Source: G965233625 sp965233625 | GTDB lineage: Bacteria; Planctomycetota; Planctomycetia; Pirellulales; Pirellulaceae | Reading direction: 5' to 3' | NCBI GenBank assembly: GCA_965233625.1 | Contig: OZ247499.1 | Span: forward strand, 7,006,001-7,070,000 | DNA length: 64,000 bases | Shown: positions 55,258 through 64,000 of the stretch, in pieces | Layout of the letters: each line of letters opens with the position of its first letter | How positions within the stretch are numbered: position 1 is the first letter of the stretch | The notes under the pieces: model-generated | The model's database searches: none | Seen by the model: the letters and a program-made list of their open reading frames with translations, nothing else | What the model was told of the DNA's origin: nothing | Program-made: the position numbers and the translations under genes

Positions 55258-56742
55258 ATGATCTGCGTTAGCATCGGCCGCGGGCGGCACAAGCACACCA
55301 TTCTTGAACACAAGCACATGGCGGAGATGGGCGCCAAGCTGGTGGAGCTGCGTCTGGACTATATCAATGGCACCGTCAATCTAAAACGGCTCCTGGCCGA
55401 TGCGCCGACGCCCGTTATTATTACCTGCCGCCGGGCGGAAGATCAGGGAAAATGGCAGGGCACTGAAGAGCAACGGCAGGTGATCCTGCGGACCGCGATT
55501 GCCGAAGGCGTTGATTTTGTCGATCTGGAAGAAGACATCGCTGGCAAAATTCCGCGTTACGGCAACACCAAACGCATCGTCAGCCTCCATGATTTTCAGG
55601 AAACACCCGCCGACCTGAATACCGTCTACGACCGTCTGGCGCAGCTTGATCCGGACGTGATCAAAATCGCAACAAAGGCGCATAGCCCGTCGGACAACCT
55701 GCGGATGCTGAGCATGATGAAGCGGGCGACCATCCCGACCATCGGGCTTTGCATGGGCGAAATCGGCACGCCATCGCGGATTTTATCGGCCAAGTTCGGG
55801 GCGCCGTTCACCTTCGCTACCTTCTCGCACGAACGTACGATGGCGCCGGGGCAGCTGACCTATAGTGTGATGAAAGATGTCTACAACTACGAGAACATCA
55901 ATTCAGATACCGTCGTGTTTGGAGTGATTGCCGATCCGGTGGGGCATAGTCTCAGCCCGGTCATTCACAACGCTGCGTTCCGTGCATTGAAGTTGAATGC
56001 GGTTTACGTGCCGTTCCGCGTTCCGCGTGAAGATCTTGATTCGTTTCTGGGCGATGCACGCGGCCTGGGCATCCGCGGCCTCAGCGCGACGATTCCGCAT
56101 AAGGAAGCGATCATCGCCCACGCGAACGAAACCTCCGACGCCGTCTACGCCATCGGCGCCGCCAACACGTTGCTGCTGAAGAAGGAAGGCGCCAAGGCGC
56201 TCAATACGGATTGCACCGCCGCTATCGGCAGCCTGACGGAAAGCTACAAGTCGTACGCCGGCGACGATCCGCTCAAGGGGCGCCGTGTGCTGATGCTTGG
56301 CGCCGGGGGCGTGGCGCGGGCGATTGTGCACGGGCTGGTGAAGGCAGGCTCGGACGTTGTCATCGCATCGCGGACATTCATCCGGGCTGAAGATCTGGCG
56401 AAGAAAATGGGCGCCACCGCTGTTGAATGGGAACGCCGTCACGATGTCCGCGCGGATGTGATCGTCAATGGCACACCGATTGGTATGCACCCAGATGTTG
56501 ACGAATCGCCTTATGACAAACGTTATCTAAAATCGTCTATGACGGTCTTTGATACCGTTTATAACCCGGAACGCACGCTGCTGATTAAAAACGCCCGCGA
56601 ACAGAACTGCCGGACCGTGACGGGCGTGGATATGTTCGTGCGGCAGGCGGGCGAACAGTTCAAACACTTCACCGGCCACGACGCGCCCATCGAAGTGATG
56701 ACCGAAGCGTTGAAGAAGCAGATCCAAGCGGCGCGGTATTAA
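55258..56742 (+). CDS. aroDE: Fused 3-dehydroquinate dehydratase (type I) / shikimate dehydrogenase
   Basis: 494 residues in two parts. Residues 1-215 are the type I AroD barrel with the catalytic His111 (SLHDFQE) and Schiff-base Lys136 (VIKIATKAHS). Residues 218-494 are AroE: FGVIADPVGHSLSPVIHN, catalytic Lys282 (ATIPHKEAI), ALNTDCTAA and the NADP loop LGAGGVARAI. The fusion runs two successive shikimate-pathway steps, as in plants. A type II enzyme is unrelated. A fusion of this order is known in planctomycetes. It stands alone, converging with a zinc-ribbon gene. Confidence 0.95.
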   Translation: MICVSIGRGRHKHTILEHKHMAEMGAKLVELRLDYINGTVNLKRLLADAPTPVIITCRRAEDQGKWQGTEEQRQVILRTAIAEGVDFVDLEEDIAGKIPRYGNTKRIVSLHDFQETPADLNTVYDRLAQLDPDVIKIATKAHSPSDNLRMLSMMKRATIPTIGLCMGEIGTPSRILSAKFGAPFTFATFSHERTMAPGQLTYSVMKDVYNYENINSDTVVFGVIADPVGHSLSPVIHNAAFRALKLNAVYVPFRVPREDLDSFLGDARGLGIRGLSATIPHKEAIIAHANETSDAVYAIGAANTLLLKKEGAKALNTDCTAAIGSLTESYKSYAGDDPLKGRRVLMLGAGGVARAIVHGLVKAGSDVVIASRTFIRAEDLAKKMGATAVEWERRHDVRADVIVNGTPIGMHPDVDESPYDKRYLKSSMTVFDTVYNPERTLLIKNAREQNCRTVTGVDMFVRQAGEQFKHFTGHDAPIEVMTEALKKQIQAARY

Positions 56743-56753
56743 GCTTCGCCGTC

Positions 56754-57584
56754 TCAACCCGCGTCGGCATCGCCCGCAACGAAAGCCACCGACGCGATTG
56801 TCTCCCAGATAACGATGGTAAAGGGGCCGCTGTCGTCACCTTGCGTAAACACGGCGTATTGGGCGGTAGATTGACTGGCGATGTACGTGGCGACCGTTAG
56901 TTGCTGGCCGCCACGCAACGTGATCTGCGCGTGTTGACCGTCCGCCTGCATCTGAAAAACGGGCGCCAGAAAATGCAACTCTCCGGGCGCTGCTAACGCT
57001 GCTGGCGGCGCGGTCTGCGCGACTGGTGGTGCATCTTCTGCTAGATCGCCGTCCAAGGCAAAATCTTCGTCTGCCTCTTCTGCAAGCGGCGCCTCTGGCG
57101 GCTCTTCGTCGTCGGCTTCGCCAAGGGCGAAATCATCATCCCCGGCGGCATCAATTTCATCTCCGCCCTCAGGGATATAGTCGTCGAGGACTTCTAGTTC
57201 ATCGACGACTTCGACTTCTTCAACCTCTTCAACTTCTTCCACGTCGTCGATGGTTTCAATCTCATCAACGCTTTCCAGTTCGTTCTGGCTGGTTTCTGAG
57301 GGTGTTTCGTAGACGGGGATCACAAACTTGGCGCCGCAGTGTGGACACTGCCCGCGCTTGCCTTGCATGTTGCGGGGGGCGTTTAGCTGGTGCTGATTGG
57401 GGCAGAGAAATTCGATGGTGTTCTGCCGGTTGGCCGCCTCGACGGCTTGAGCTTCTTCCACGGTTGGCACCAGGAACTTCGCTTCACACCGCGGGCACTT
57501 CCCCGGTTTTCCCGCCGCAGCCGGGCTAATGGCAAGTTTATGTCCCTGGGGGCAGACAAATCGGATGGCGTCTAACTGGTTCAT
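56754..57584 (-). CDS. Twin zinc-ribbon acidic protein
   Basis: 276 residues. Two zinc-ribbon-like modules at the N-terminus (FVCPQGHKLAI, GKCPRCEAKFLVP and FLCPNQHQLNAP, GQCPHCGAKFVIP) are followed by a highly acidic stretch (EEVEEVEEVEVVDELEV) and then a C-terminal beta-rich region (GQHAQITLRGGQQLTVATYI). The histidine replaces a cysteine in each ribbon's first half, which is common in planctomycete MJ0042-type ribbons. Function unknown; probably a protein-binding adaptor. Confidence 0.78.
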   Translation of the reverse strand: MNQLDAIRFVCPQGHKLAISPAAAGKPGKCPRCEAKFLVPTVEEAQAVEAANRQNTIEFLCPNQHQLNAPRNMQGKRGQCPHCGAKFVIPVYETPSETSQNELESVDEIETIDDVEEVEEVEEVEVVDELEVLDDYIPEGGDEIDAAGDDDFALGEADDEEPPEAPLAEEADEDFALDGDLAEDAPPVAQTAPPAALAAPGELHFLAPVFQMQADGQHAQITLRGGQQLTVATYIASQSTAQYAVFTQGDDSGPFTIVIWETIASVAFVAGDADAG

Positions 57585-57748
57585 CTTTATCTTGTTTTTA
57601 GTGATGCCGGGCGGAGGGCGTTAGTCATCATTTCTAGCCTAATAGAAAGCGGCTGCAATGTACGCGGTATTATTGACTAAGCGGTGCAGTCTGCCAAACT
57701 AGGGCGATCGCCTCGTCACCATCTTGCGCACTTCATCGCGATATTCCT

Positions 57749-58426
57749 ATGCCCATCAATGTAGTTTGTCCGGGTTGCCATAAGCGTTTCCAGGTTAGCG
57801 ATAAATTCGCGGGCCAGACCGGCCCGTGCCCCCAATGTAAGACGAAGATCAAAATCCCGGAAGCCAAAGATGAAGTGGTCGTTCATGAGCCGCAGACCTT
57901 TGGCCCCAAGGGCAAAGCGGGCGTGGGCGTTCTCAAGCCGATCTTCCGTGAAGAAACCCGGCTGACGCCCCTGCTGATGGGCATTATTGGTGGCAGTATC
58001 GCCGCGGTGGTAATCGCCGCGCTGATTGTCCGGTTCTCGCTGGGAGAGGGTGAAGAGCCGTCGATCTGGCTGCTAGGTCTGGGCGCCATTATCCTGGCGC
58101 CGCCTGTGGCTTACAGTGGTTACCAGTTCCTGCGCGACGCAGAGCTTGAGCCTCATCGTGGACAGTCGTTGATGATTCGCGTGGCGATCTGTTCGGTGGT
58201 TTACGCGGTTTCCTGGGGCATCTATGCGGGCATTAAAGCGGGGCTGGGCCTGGAATCGATGACGCCGTTTTATCTGCTCTATATCGCGCCGTTTATGGTC
58301 GGCGCCGGAGTGACGGCGGCGTTCGCCTGCTTCGATTTCGATTTTACGATGGCCGGGTTGCACTACAGTTTTTACCTGCTGGTCACCGTTCTTGTCCGGA
58401 TTCTGGTGATGGGTCCCGTGTTGTAG
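57749..58426 (+). CDS. Zinc-ribbon (MJ0042-type) integral membrane protein
   Basis: 225 residues. The N-terminus has an MJ0042-type ribbon (VVCPGCHKRFQV, GPCPQCKTKIKIP). Four to five membrane segments follow (about 76-95, 105-125, 145-170, 178-195, 200-220). No catalytic motif is seen. It is divergent from the twin zinc-ribbon gene and 69 bases before the HD gene. Confidence 0.78.
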   Translation: MPINVVCPGCHKRFQVSDKFAGQTGPCPQCKTKIKIPEAKDEVVVHEPQTFGPKGKAGVGVLKPIFREETRLTPLLMGIIGGSIAAVVIAALIVRFSLGEGEEPSIWLLGLGAIILAPPVAYSGYQFLRDAELEPHRGQSLMIRVAICSVVYAVSWGIYAGIKAGLGLESMTPFYLLYIAPFMVGAGVTAAFACFDFDFTMAGLHYSFYLLVTVLVRILVMGPVL

Positions 58427-58495
58427 CGGCCGTTGGCTGCACGCAATACGTTCTGACATTGCCTGGAAAATAGTTCTGCTGAAAGAAGCGTGAAG

Positions 58496-59872
58496 ATGTC
58501 TGCGCTGAATGAGATCCCGGAGATCCGCGCGCTGGATGACCGCCGTAGCCTGGTGCGAATTCCTTGTGAGATTGACGCCCCGCTTACGCCGCGTGTCAGG
58601 CGGCTGATCGACACGGGCGCCTTCCGGCGGCTCGCGCAGATTACGCAACTGGGGCTGGTCTCGCAGGTGTACCCCGGCGCGACGCATTCGCGGTTTGAAC
58701 ACTCGCTGGGCGTTTACCGAATGAGCCTGCTGTATCTTCAGCAGTTAGCGCACGACGACCGCTTCGCCAAAGTGGTTGGCCCGCACGATGCGGAAGTTTT
58801 CATCACGGCGGCGTTGTTGCACGATGTGGGCCACTGGCCATTCTGCCATCCGATTGAAGATCTGCGTATCGAAGGTGTTCCCCGGCACGAACATCTTGCG
58901 CGGAATTTTCTAACGCAGAGCGAAGCGGGCGGCGGCCTGGCGGATGCCCTGCGCGAAGACTGGGGGATTGAGCCGGAAGAAGTCTGTGCGCTCCTTTCCG
59001 GGAAGACTGAATCCACCGCGGGCAGAATTCTGGAGAGTCTACTTTCTGGTCCTGTTGATATCGACAAGATGGATTATCTCTCGCGCGATAGCCTGCACGC
59101 GGGTGTGCCCTACGGCCGCAACTTTGACCAGCAGCGGCTGATCGGCAGTCTGTGTCTGAACCAGGCGGGCGACGGGCTGGCGGTTCTGGAGAAAGGCCGT
59201 ACGGCGGCGGAGATGATGGTGTTTGCCCGCTACGTGATGTTCAGCGAGGTTTACTGGCACCACACCGTCCGCTCTGCAACGGCCATGCTGCAGCGGGCGT
59301 TCTTTGAAATGGCGCCGGAGCTGGACCTGAACCACGTGCTGACGATGGCCGAACTGCCCTGGATTCAGACGCTCTGTCAGGCCGCCAGCCGGGATGTTCC
59401 GCAGGCTACTGCGGCGGCGCCATTGCTGGACGGTTTATTCGGTGCGAAACGGCGCCTTTATAAGCGGTTGAGCCAGTACAGCTTCTTTCAGAACCGCGAA
59501 CTTTATACGCGTCTTGCCCGCCGCGGTTACCTATGGCTGATGCGTTGTGGCAATCACCTGGCGGAACTGCTCAGTGCAGAACTGAACGTGCAAGTGCTTC
59601 CGCACGAAGTCCTGTTCGATGCGCCGCCGGTGAAGCTGGAAGTGGAATGCAACGTTGATATTTACTTCCCCAAGGAAACCGAATACCGCTCACTGGCGGA
59701 TGTATCGCCTGTGGTTCACACGCTGGCGAATAAGCAATTTGATGATTTTGTCAAACGCGTACGCGTCTTCATCGACCCCGCACACTTGCCCGCCGCGCGC
59801 CGTCTGTCTAATCTCGATACTCTGATAGAACGGGCTGCCGGCTTAACTGAGCAGTCTTTAACCTCCCACTAA
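58496..59872 (+). CDS. HD-domain phosphohydrolase (dGTPase-like)
   Basis: About 458 residues. ATG 58496 is favoured; GTG 58490 is possible. The HD metal site is visible: THSRFEHSLGVYRMSLLYLQQL, LLHDVGHWPFCHPIEDL and DIDKMDYLSRD. This order is typical of SAMHD1-like or dGTPase-type HD proteins, which hydrolyse nucleoside triphosphates. The arrangement SRFEHSLG-LLHDVGH-DYLSRDS matches this group. Substrate is not determinable from sequence. Confidence 0.92.
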   Translation: MSALNEIPEIRALDDRRSLVRIPCEIDAPLTPRVRRLIDTGAFRRLAQITQLGLVSQVYPGATHSRFEHSLGVYRMSLLYLQQLAHDDRFAKVVGPHDAEVFITAALLHDVGHWPFCHPIEDLRIEGVPRHEHLARNFLTQSEAGGGLADALREDWGIEPEEVCALLSGKTESTAGRILESLLSGPVDIDKMDYLSRDSLHAGVPYGRNFDQQRLIGSLCLNQAGDGLAVLEKGRTAAEMMVFARYVMFSEVYWHHTVRSATAMLQRAFFEMAPELDLNHVLTMAELPWIQTLCQAASRDVPQATAAAPLLDGLFGAKRRLYKRLSQYSFFQNRELYTRLARRGYLWLMRCGNHLAELLSAELNVQVLPHEVLFDAPPVKLEVECNVDIYFPKETEYRSLADVSPVVHTLANKQFDDFVKRVRVFIDPAHLPAARRLSNLDTLIERAAGLTEQSLTSH

Positions 59873-59886
59873 CTAGGATTCTAAAC

Positions 59887-60576
59887 ATGCAACGCATCGT
59901 ATGCTTCCGTTTCGCCGCGACTTGCCTTTCCATCTTGCTGCTGGGCGGCGGGATGTTGACGGCTGAAGAAACGGGCAAGATCAGCTTTTCCGAAGACTTT
60001 GAAAATGGCGCCAGCAACTGGGAGCCAACCGATGCGAAGTCGTGGGAGATCCGCGAAGAAGGCGATGGGCATGCCTATCATCAGTTCAATAAACGCAGCA
60101 AATACAAGCCGCCGCACCGGAGTCCCTACAATATCGCGTTGCTCAAGGGGCATTCGTTCGGCGACTTTGAACTGAACGTTAAGGTCCGCAGCACCCACAA
60201 AGACTACAACCACCGCGACTGCTGCCTGTTCTTCGGTTACCAGAATCCAGGGCAGTTTTATTACGTGCACTTGGGCAAACGCGCCGATCCGCACGCCAAT
60301 CAGATCTTCATCGTGAACAAATCGGACCGCACCAAGATTTCAGAGACCACCACCGAAGGCACCAACTGGGACGACGCCTGGCATAACGTCAAGATCGTCC
60401 GCAAGGTTAAAGACGGGCTGATCGAAATCTACTTCGACGACATGAAAAAGCCCGTGATGACCGCCCATGACACCAACTTCAAATGGGGCCGCGTCGGGCT
60501 GGGATCTTTCGACGACACCAGCGCCTGGGACGATTTCAAGATCACTGGCGACGCCGCCAAAGGCGAAAGCAAGTAG
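59887..60576 (+). CDS. Secreted DUF1080-like (LamG-type) protein
   Basis: 229 residues with a signal peptide (MQRIVCFRFAATCLSILLLGGGM, cleavage near LTAEE). The rest is a jelly-roll: FSEDFENGASNWEPTD, FGDFELNVKVRSTHKDYNHRDCCLFFGY, YYVHLGKRADPHANQIF, WHNVKIVRKVKDGLIEIYFDD and RVGLGSFDDTSAWDDFKI. This resembles the DUF1080 (3-keto-disaccharide hydrolase-like) family common in planctomycetes. It is 14 bases after the HD gene and ends near a hairpin terminator. Confidence 0.85.
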   Translation: MQRIVCFRFAATCLSILLLGGGMLTAEETGKISFSEDFENGASNWEPTDAKSWEIREEGDGHAYHQFNKRSKYKPPHRSPYNIALLKGHSFGDFELNVKVRSTHKDYNHRDCCLFFGYQNPGQFYYVHLGKRADPHANQIFIVNKSDRTKISETTTEGTNWDDAWHNVKIVRKVKDGLIEIYFDDMKKPVMTAHDTNFKWGRVGLGSFDDTSAWDDFKITGDAAKGESK

Positions 60577-60598
60577 CCGGCGTTGCCTGGCGTGGTCA

Positions 60599-60635
60599 GG
60601 CAGGCGGAGTGAAGTGTCCGCCTGCCGGGCTTTGT
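60599..60635 (+). terminator. Intrinsic terminator after the DUF1080-like gene
   Basis: A perfect 10-base stem GGCAGGCGGA / TCCGCCTGCC (60599-60608 and 60617-60626) with an 8-base loop is followed by a short T-containing tail (GGGCTTTGTT). It sits between convergent genes and could also stop the sulfatase transcript. Confidence 0.55.
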
Positions 60636-60646
60636 TGACTCAGCTG

Positions 60647-62572
60647 CTATTTGACAGTCACGCCAATTTCAGAAGCGGAAGCCCACGGGCCGCCATTGAC
60701 TTCTGATAGCACCCGCACCCGTAGATAACGGCCGGTGACGGGCTTCTCGCACTTGGCTGCCTGCGGGCGGCGGATCTTACCGAACGTGGCCGTTGCGGCC
60801 GTCTCTTTGAATTCACCGGGCTTATTGCTGACGGCGAATTCTGTCTTGGCAAAGGCGCCGTTCCAGCCGCCGTCCTGCCGCGCCAGATACTGAAAGCCGG
60901 TAATCGTCCGCTCGGCGCCGAGGTCGAATACCAGTTCATGCGGATGTTTGGCGAGTTTGCCGGCGAACTCCGTGTGCCAGTGCGTGTAAGAGTCGCCGTC
61001 GGCAGCGTGCTCTGCCCGGCGGCCCCCGCCAGCGTTTTCGCTGCTAAAGCGGATGAGCTTCATCTGGGCGGCAGGCAGCAGATTCTTATCGCTGAGCTTG
61101 AAAGCGTTCGGATTGCGTGGCTTGCCAGGTCGTGCGCTGAAGCCGTACTTGGCGCGGCGATCGCGTTCGTGCAGCGTACGGTCTGCGTAACTGCCGGGAC
61201 GGGCGTCTTCGTGCGACGCTGCGGCGAACTTCTGAATTTTCGCCAGCAGTTCCGGGTGGTCCGCCGCGACATCGTTCTTCTCACTGATGTCTTTCGACAG
61301 ATCGTACAATTCCCACGAGCGTTTCTTGCCCGGCTGAATTGCCTTCCAGTCGCCCATCCGGACCGCGGTCTGCGAACCGAACTCCCAATACAGGAACTCA
61401 TGCTGCGGCTGCTTGCGGCCGGTTGCCCCGGCGCCCAGAAGTTCCGGCAGGATGGAATGCCCGTCGATACCTGCGGGCGCTTTGACGCCAGCAAGTTCAG
61501 TCAGGGTGGGCAGCACATCGGTCTGGCAGCACAGCAGGTCAGAAACCTGACCCGGTTTGATCTTACCCGGCCAACGCACCATAAACGGAATCCGCAGACC
61601 GCCTTCGTAAAGATTGCCCTTGCCGCCACGGAATTCGGCGCCGGTCTTTGGATGCACGTTTGGTCCGTAGAAGCCGCGTGGATGTTCTTTGCTGCGGAAG
61701 CGGTCCTGCCCGCCATTATCACCCAGGAAGAAGACGATGGTGTTGTCTTCCAGCGATAGCTCTTGCAGCAGTTTCAGAACCCGTTTCAGGTTGTTGTCCA
61801 CCATCGTCACCATTGCCGCGTAATTCTTCACATCCTGCGGCAGCGAGGTATCTTTCATCCACTTATCGTCCTTGTACTGCTCCCACGCAGGGTCGCTGGC
61901 TGGGATGTCGTACATGCCATGCGGTGGCGTGATGGGCAGGTAGCAGAAGAAGGGCTGGTCCTGATTCTCGCGGATGAATTTTTCCGCTTCGTTCATGATC
62001 TCGTAGTGTGAGTAAGTCTCGCCTTCGCGGCCGCCCTTGTTGCCCTTCAAAGGCACTTCCTGACTGTTGCGAATGAGGTAAGGCGGATAGAACGAGTGCG
62101 CGTGAACCTGATCGTAGTAGCCAAAGAACACGTCGAAGCCGTGCTTCTCCGGCACACCAGTCGAACCGCGTCCGCCGGCGCCCCATTTGCCAAAGCCGCC
62201 CGTGGCGTAGCCTTTCTTTTTCAGCAGCGAAGCGATCGTCTGCTCATCGGCCCGCAGCGGTGTGCCGCCGTCGTTGGCCCGCACAGAGCTATGGCCCATG
62301 TGCTTGCCCGTCATCAGCGCCGCCCGCAAGGGCGCGCACACCGGCGCAGCCGCCAGAGCCTGCGTGAACCGCATGCCCTCTTTCGCCATCTTGTCGATGG
62401 TGGGCGTGCGGATATACGGATTGCCCATGTGCGAAAGCTCGTAATACGCCAGTTCATCGGACATCATAAAAACGATGTTCGGCGGGCGTTCGGCTGCATG
62501 GGCGCCGGTGGCCAGCAGCAAGGAAGCTACGGCGAGCGTGTAGGCAAAAATTGCGGTGAGATGTTTATTCAC
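60647..62572 (-). CDS. Secreted sulfatase with C-terminal F5/8-type-like domain
   Basis: 641 residues from a GTG start that overlaps the previous stop by 4 bases. A signal peptide is visible (FAYTLAVASLLLATGAHA). The formylglycine motif C-X-P-X-R is VCAPLRAALMTG; the cysteine is converted by a maturase. Metal and active-site segments are FMMSDELAYYELSHMGN and FFLGDNGGQDRF. The last 150 residues, RFSSENAGGGRRAEHAADGD onward, look like a carbohydrate-binding F5/8 domain. It would desulfate a sulfated polysaccharide outside the cell; substrate unknown. Confidence 0.95.
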   Translation of the reverse strand: MNKHLTAIFAYTLAVASLLLATGAHAAERPPNIVFMMSDELAYYELSHMGNPYIRTPTIDKMAKEGMRFTQALAAAPVCAPLRAALMTGKHMGHSSVRANDGGTPLRADEQTIASLLKKKGYATGGFGKWGAGGRGSTGVPEKHGFDVFFGYYDQVHAHSFYPPYLIRNSQEVPLKGNKGGREGETYSHYEIMNEAEKFIRENQDQPFFCYLPITPPHGMYDIPASDPAWEQYKDDKWMKDTSLPQDVKNYAAMVTMVDNNLKRVLKLLQELSLEDNTIVFFLGDNGGQDRFRSKEHPRGFYGPNVHPKTGAEFRGGKGNLYEGGLRIPFMVRWPGKIKPGQVSDLLCCQTDVLPTLTELAGVKAPAGIDGHSILPELLGAGATGRKQPQHEFLYWEFGSQTAVRMGDWKAIQPGKKRSWELYDLSKDISEKNDVAADHPELLAKIQKFAAASHEDARPGSYADRTLHERDRRAKYGFSARPGKPRNPNAFKLSDKNLLPAAQMKLIRFSSENAGGGRRAEHAADGDSYTHWHTEFAGKLAKHPHELVFDLGAERTITGFQYLARQDGGWNGAFAKTEFAVSNKPGEFKETAATATFGKIRRPQAAKCEKPVTGRYLRVRVLSEVNGGPWASASEIGVTVK

Positions 62573-63999
62573 GGGGTGTTGTCCTTCGCGGCTGTTGTTT
62601 CTGCTTCGGCGGGTGTAACTTCTTCAGCCCAGGCTTCGTGTAGTTCTGTAAGCTGCTTGACCAGTTCCGGTTGTTCGCTGGCGTGGTTCTTCATTTCTGG
62701 TTCCTGGCCCGTCAGTTTGCCAAGGAACAGACGTTTTCCCATTGAGACTAGCTTCCAGTCGCCTTGCCGCACGGCCCAGTTCTTCTGCCATTGCCAGTGC
62801 ATGACGTCGTGATGCGATTTGGCTTTGGCGGATTTAATAATGGGCATCAAGCTGCTGCCGTCTAACTTTGCATCTGGCAGTTCTACGTCGCAGAGCTCAA
62901 GCACGGTGGGATAGAAGTCGGCTGCGGTGATCGCTTGATTGCGCACCTGACGCTTGGGCAGGAGATCCGGGCAGCTGATGATCGCGGGCACACGGATGCC
63001 GCCTTCAAAGAAGGTCGCCTTCGCGCCGCGCCACTTGCCCGTATTGCCGCCACCGCCGTTGGCGCCGTAGTTCTCGCCTTGGGGCAGGCCGCTGGAATGG
63101 TTCTCTGGCTGAATCGCGTAGTCTTCAGCGGAATGTCCGTTGTCGCTCATAAACACAACGATGGTGTTACGCCGCAGTCCGTGCTTATCAAGCTTCGCCA
63201 GAATCTGACCGATACGGTCGTCCGTGGTGCTGATCATTTTGGCGTATGACTGCCGCGGCATGGGCATGTCTTTGTAACGATCGTCAAACTTCTTATCCGC
63301 CTGTTCCGGGTAGTGAGGCGTATTGAAAGCGACGTGCAGATAGAACGGAGTGTCCTGATTTTTTTCGATGAACTTGTTCGCATGCTCGACGACCATATCC
63401 GGGAAGTATTTGCCTTTTTCAAAAACTTCTTCGTCCCCGCGATAAAGGTCGTGATAACCTTGGCGATGCAGATAGTGGTGGTTGTAGTTGTGGATAAAAC
63501 CGCCCAGGATGCCGAAGAATTCATCAAAGCCCTGCTTCAATGGACTATGGGACTTCGCAGCCCCGAGATGCCACTTGCCGGACAGGCATGTCTTATAGCC
63601 CGCCTTCTTCAAAGCTTCAGCCAGCGTGACTTCCGACAGCGCCATGTTGCGGCCTACCGCGCCGTTGCGGTTGCCCTGGGTCCAGGCGTTCACACCGCTC
63701 CGCTGTGGGTGCCTGCCTGTCATCAACATCGCCCGGGAAGGGCAGCAGACGGTGTGCGCGTATGCCTGGGTGAAGCGGACACCTTCGCGCGCCAGGCGGT
63801 CAATCGCCGGTGTAAACAGATCTTCAGAGCCGTAGCAGTTGGCGTCCAGCGTGCCCTGGTCGTCCGTATGAAACACAACCACGTTTGGCTTGGGCGCCGG
63901 CGCGAGGGGCGGGATTTCTTTATCTTCCAGCGGTGTCAGTTTTATGTCACGGTACCAGACTTTGCTGCCGTGTTCGGTCAGCATGATGCGGCCGCGGGT
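62569..63999 (-). CDS. DUF1080-sulfatase fusion, truncated at the window edge
   Basis: The frame stays open upstream of the ATG at 63984 to the end of the window (TRGRI before MLTEHGSKVWYRDIKLTPL). That segment matches the end of a DUF1080 (3-keto-disaccharide hydrolase-like) domain, so the gene starts to the right and the domain precedes the sulfatase. The sulfatase part begins with NVVVFHTDDQGTLDANCYGS and has the CxPSR formylglycine motif in CCPSRAMLMTGRHP. Other family segments are LSGKWHLGAAKSH and FMSDNGHSAEDY. Its stop overlaps the next sulfatase start (GTGA), so the two are translationally coupled. Confidence 0.93.
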   Translation of the reverse strand, partial: TRGRIMLTEHGSKVWYRDIKLTPLEDKEIPPLAPAPKPNVVVFHTDDQGTLDANCYGSEDLFTPAIDRLAREGVRFTQAYAHTVCCPSRAMLMTGRHPQRSGVNAWTQGNRNGAVGRNMALSEVTLAEALKKAGYKTCLSGKWHLGAAKSHSPLKQGFDEFFGILGGFIHNYNHHYLHRQGYHDLYRGDEEVFEKGKYFPDMVVEHANKFIEKNQDTPFYLHVAFNTPHYPEQADKKFDDRYKDMPMPRQSYAKMISTTDDRIGQILAKLDKHGLRRNTIVVFMSDNGHSAEDYAIQPENHSSGLPQGENYGANGGGGNTGKWRGAKATFFEGGIRVPAIISCPDLLPKRQVRNQAITAADFYPTVLELCDVELPDAKLDGSSLMPIIKSAKAKSHHDVMHWQWQKNWAVRQGDWKLVSMGKRLFLGKLTGQEPEMKNHASEQPELVKQLTELHEAWAEEVTPAEAETTAAKDNTP

Positions 64000-64000
64000 A

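Overview
The window reads as chromosomal DNA of a planctomycete. The clearest markers are planctomycete paralogue families: DUF1549/DUF1553 cytochrome-like proteins with an inserted LamG-like domain, a DUF1501 partner, secreted sulfatases, a DUF1080-sulfatase fusion, a lysine-rich 'RVGT..KY..GW..AFG' small protein, and many zinc-ribbon proteins. Gene density is high, with short gaps. I saw no tRNA, rRNA, CRISPR array, insertion sequence or prophage gene.

Layout. 1-6.1 kb: the 3' part of a DUF1549/DUF1553 gene and its DUF1501 partner, a small secreted protein and an exported amidase. 6.2-10.4 kb: panD, an arsenate-reductase-type phosphatase, a small lysine-rich protein with a secreted protein, a sugar isomerase/epimerase, and lysA. 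10.4-14.6 kb: a HEAT/Clp-type AAA+ protein fused to an RF2-like domain without GGQ, then a PSP1-domain protein. 14.8-20.5 kb: bioB, a TIGR04283-like glycosyltransferase, a membrane HEAT-repeat protein and a WecA/MraY-type phosphotransferase. 20.6-27.4 kb: a probable pseudokinase, a methyltransferase, a large unknown membrane-anchored protein and a MoxR ATPase. 27.4-30.4 kb: a BlaR1-type M56 peptidase and BlaI-type repressor behind a sigma70-like promoter that overlaps two dyads.

30.5-42.1 kb: the most distinctive locus, a five-gene minus-strand unit ending in a strong intrinsic terminator. In transcription order it encodes a membrane protein with zinc ribbon, Ig-like repeats and PDZ-like domain; a SrfC-like P-loop protein; a SrfB-like Hsp70/actin-fold ATPase; a coiled-coil protein whose C-terminus resembles the GrpE beta-wing; and a zinc-ribbon/PQQ-propeller protein. 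I infer an envelope-linked, chaperone-like ATPase machine.

42.2-64 kb: a PSCyt1/DUF1549/LamG/DUF1553 protein, CBS and SRPBCC proteins, a TPR-AAA+ ATPase, a diguanylate cyclase, an ABC ATPase paired with a membrane-anchored protein but no permease, a MoaD-like protein with an aldehyde:ferredoxin oxidoreductase, an AroD-AroE fusion, two zinc-ribbon proteins, an HD phosphohydrolase, a secreted DUF1080-like protein, and two translationally coupled sulfatases. The second sulfatase runs off the right edge and carries the end of a DUF1080 domain.

Functional calls rest on motif and family recognition by eye. No database search or structure prediction was run.
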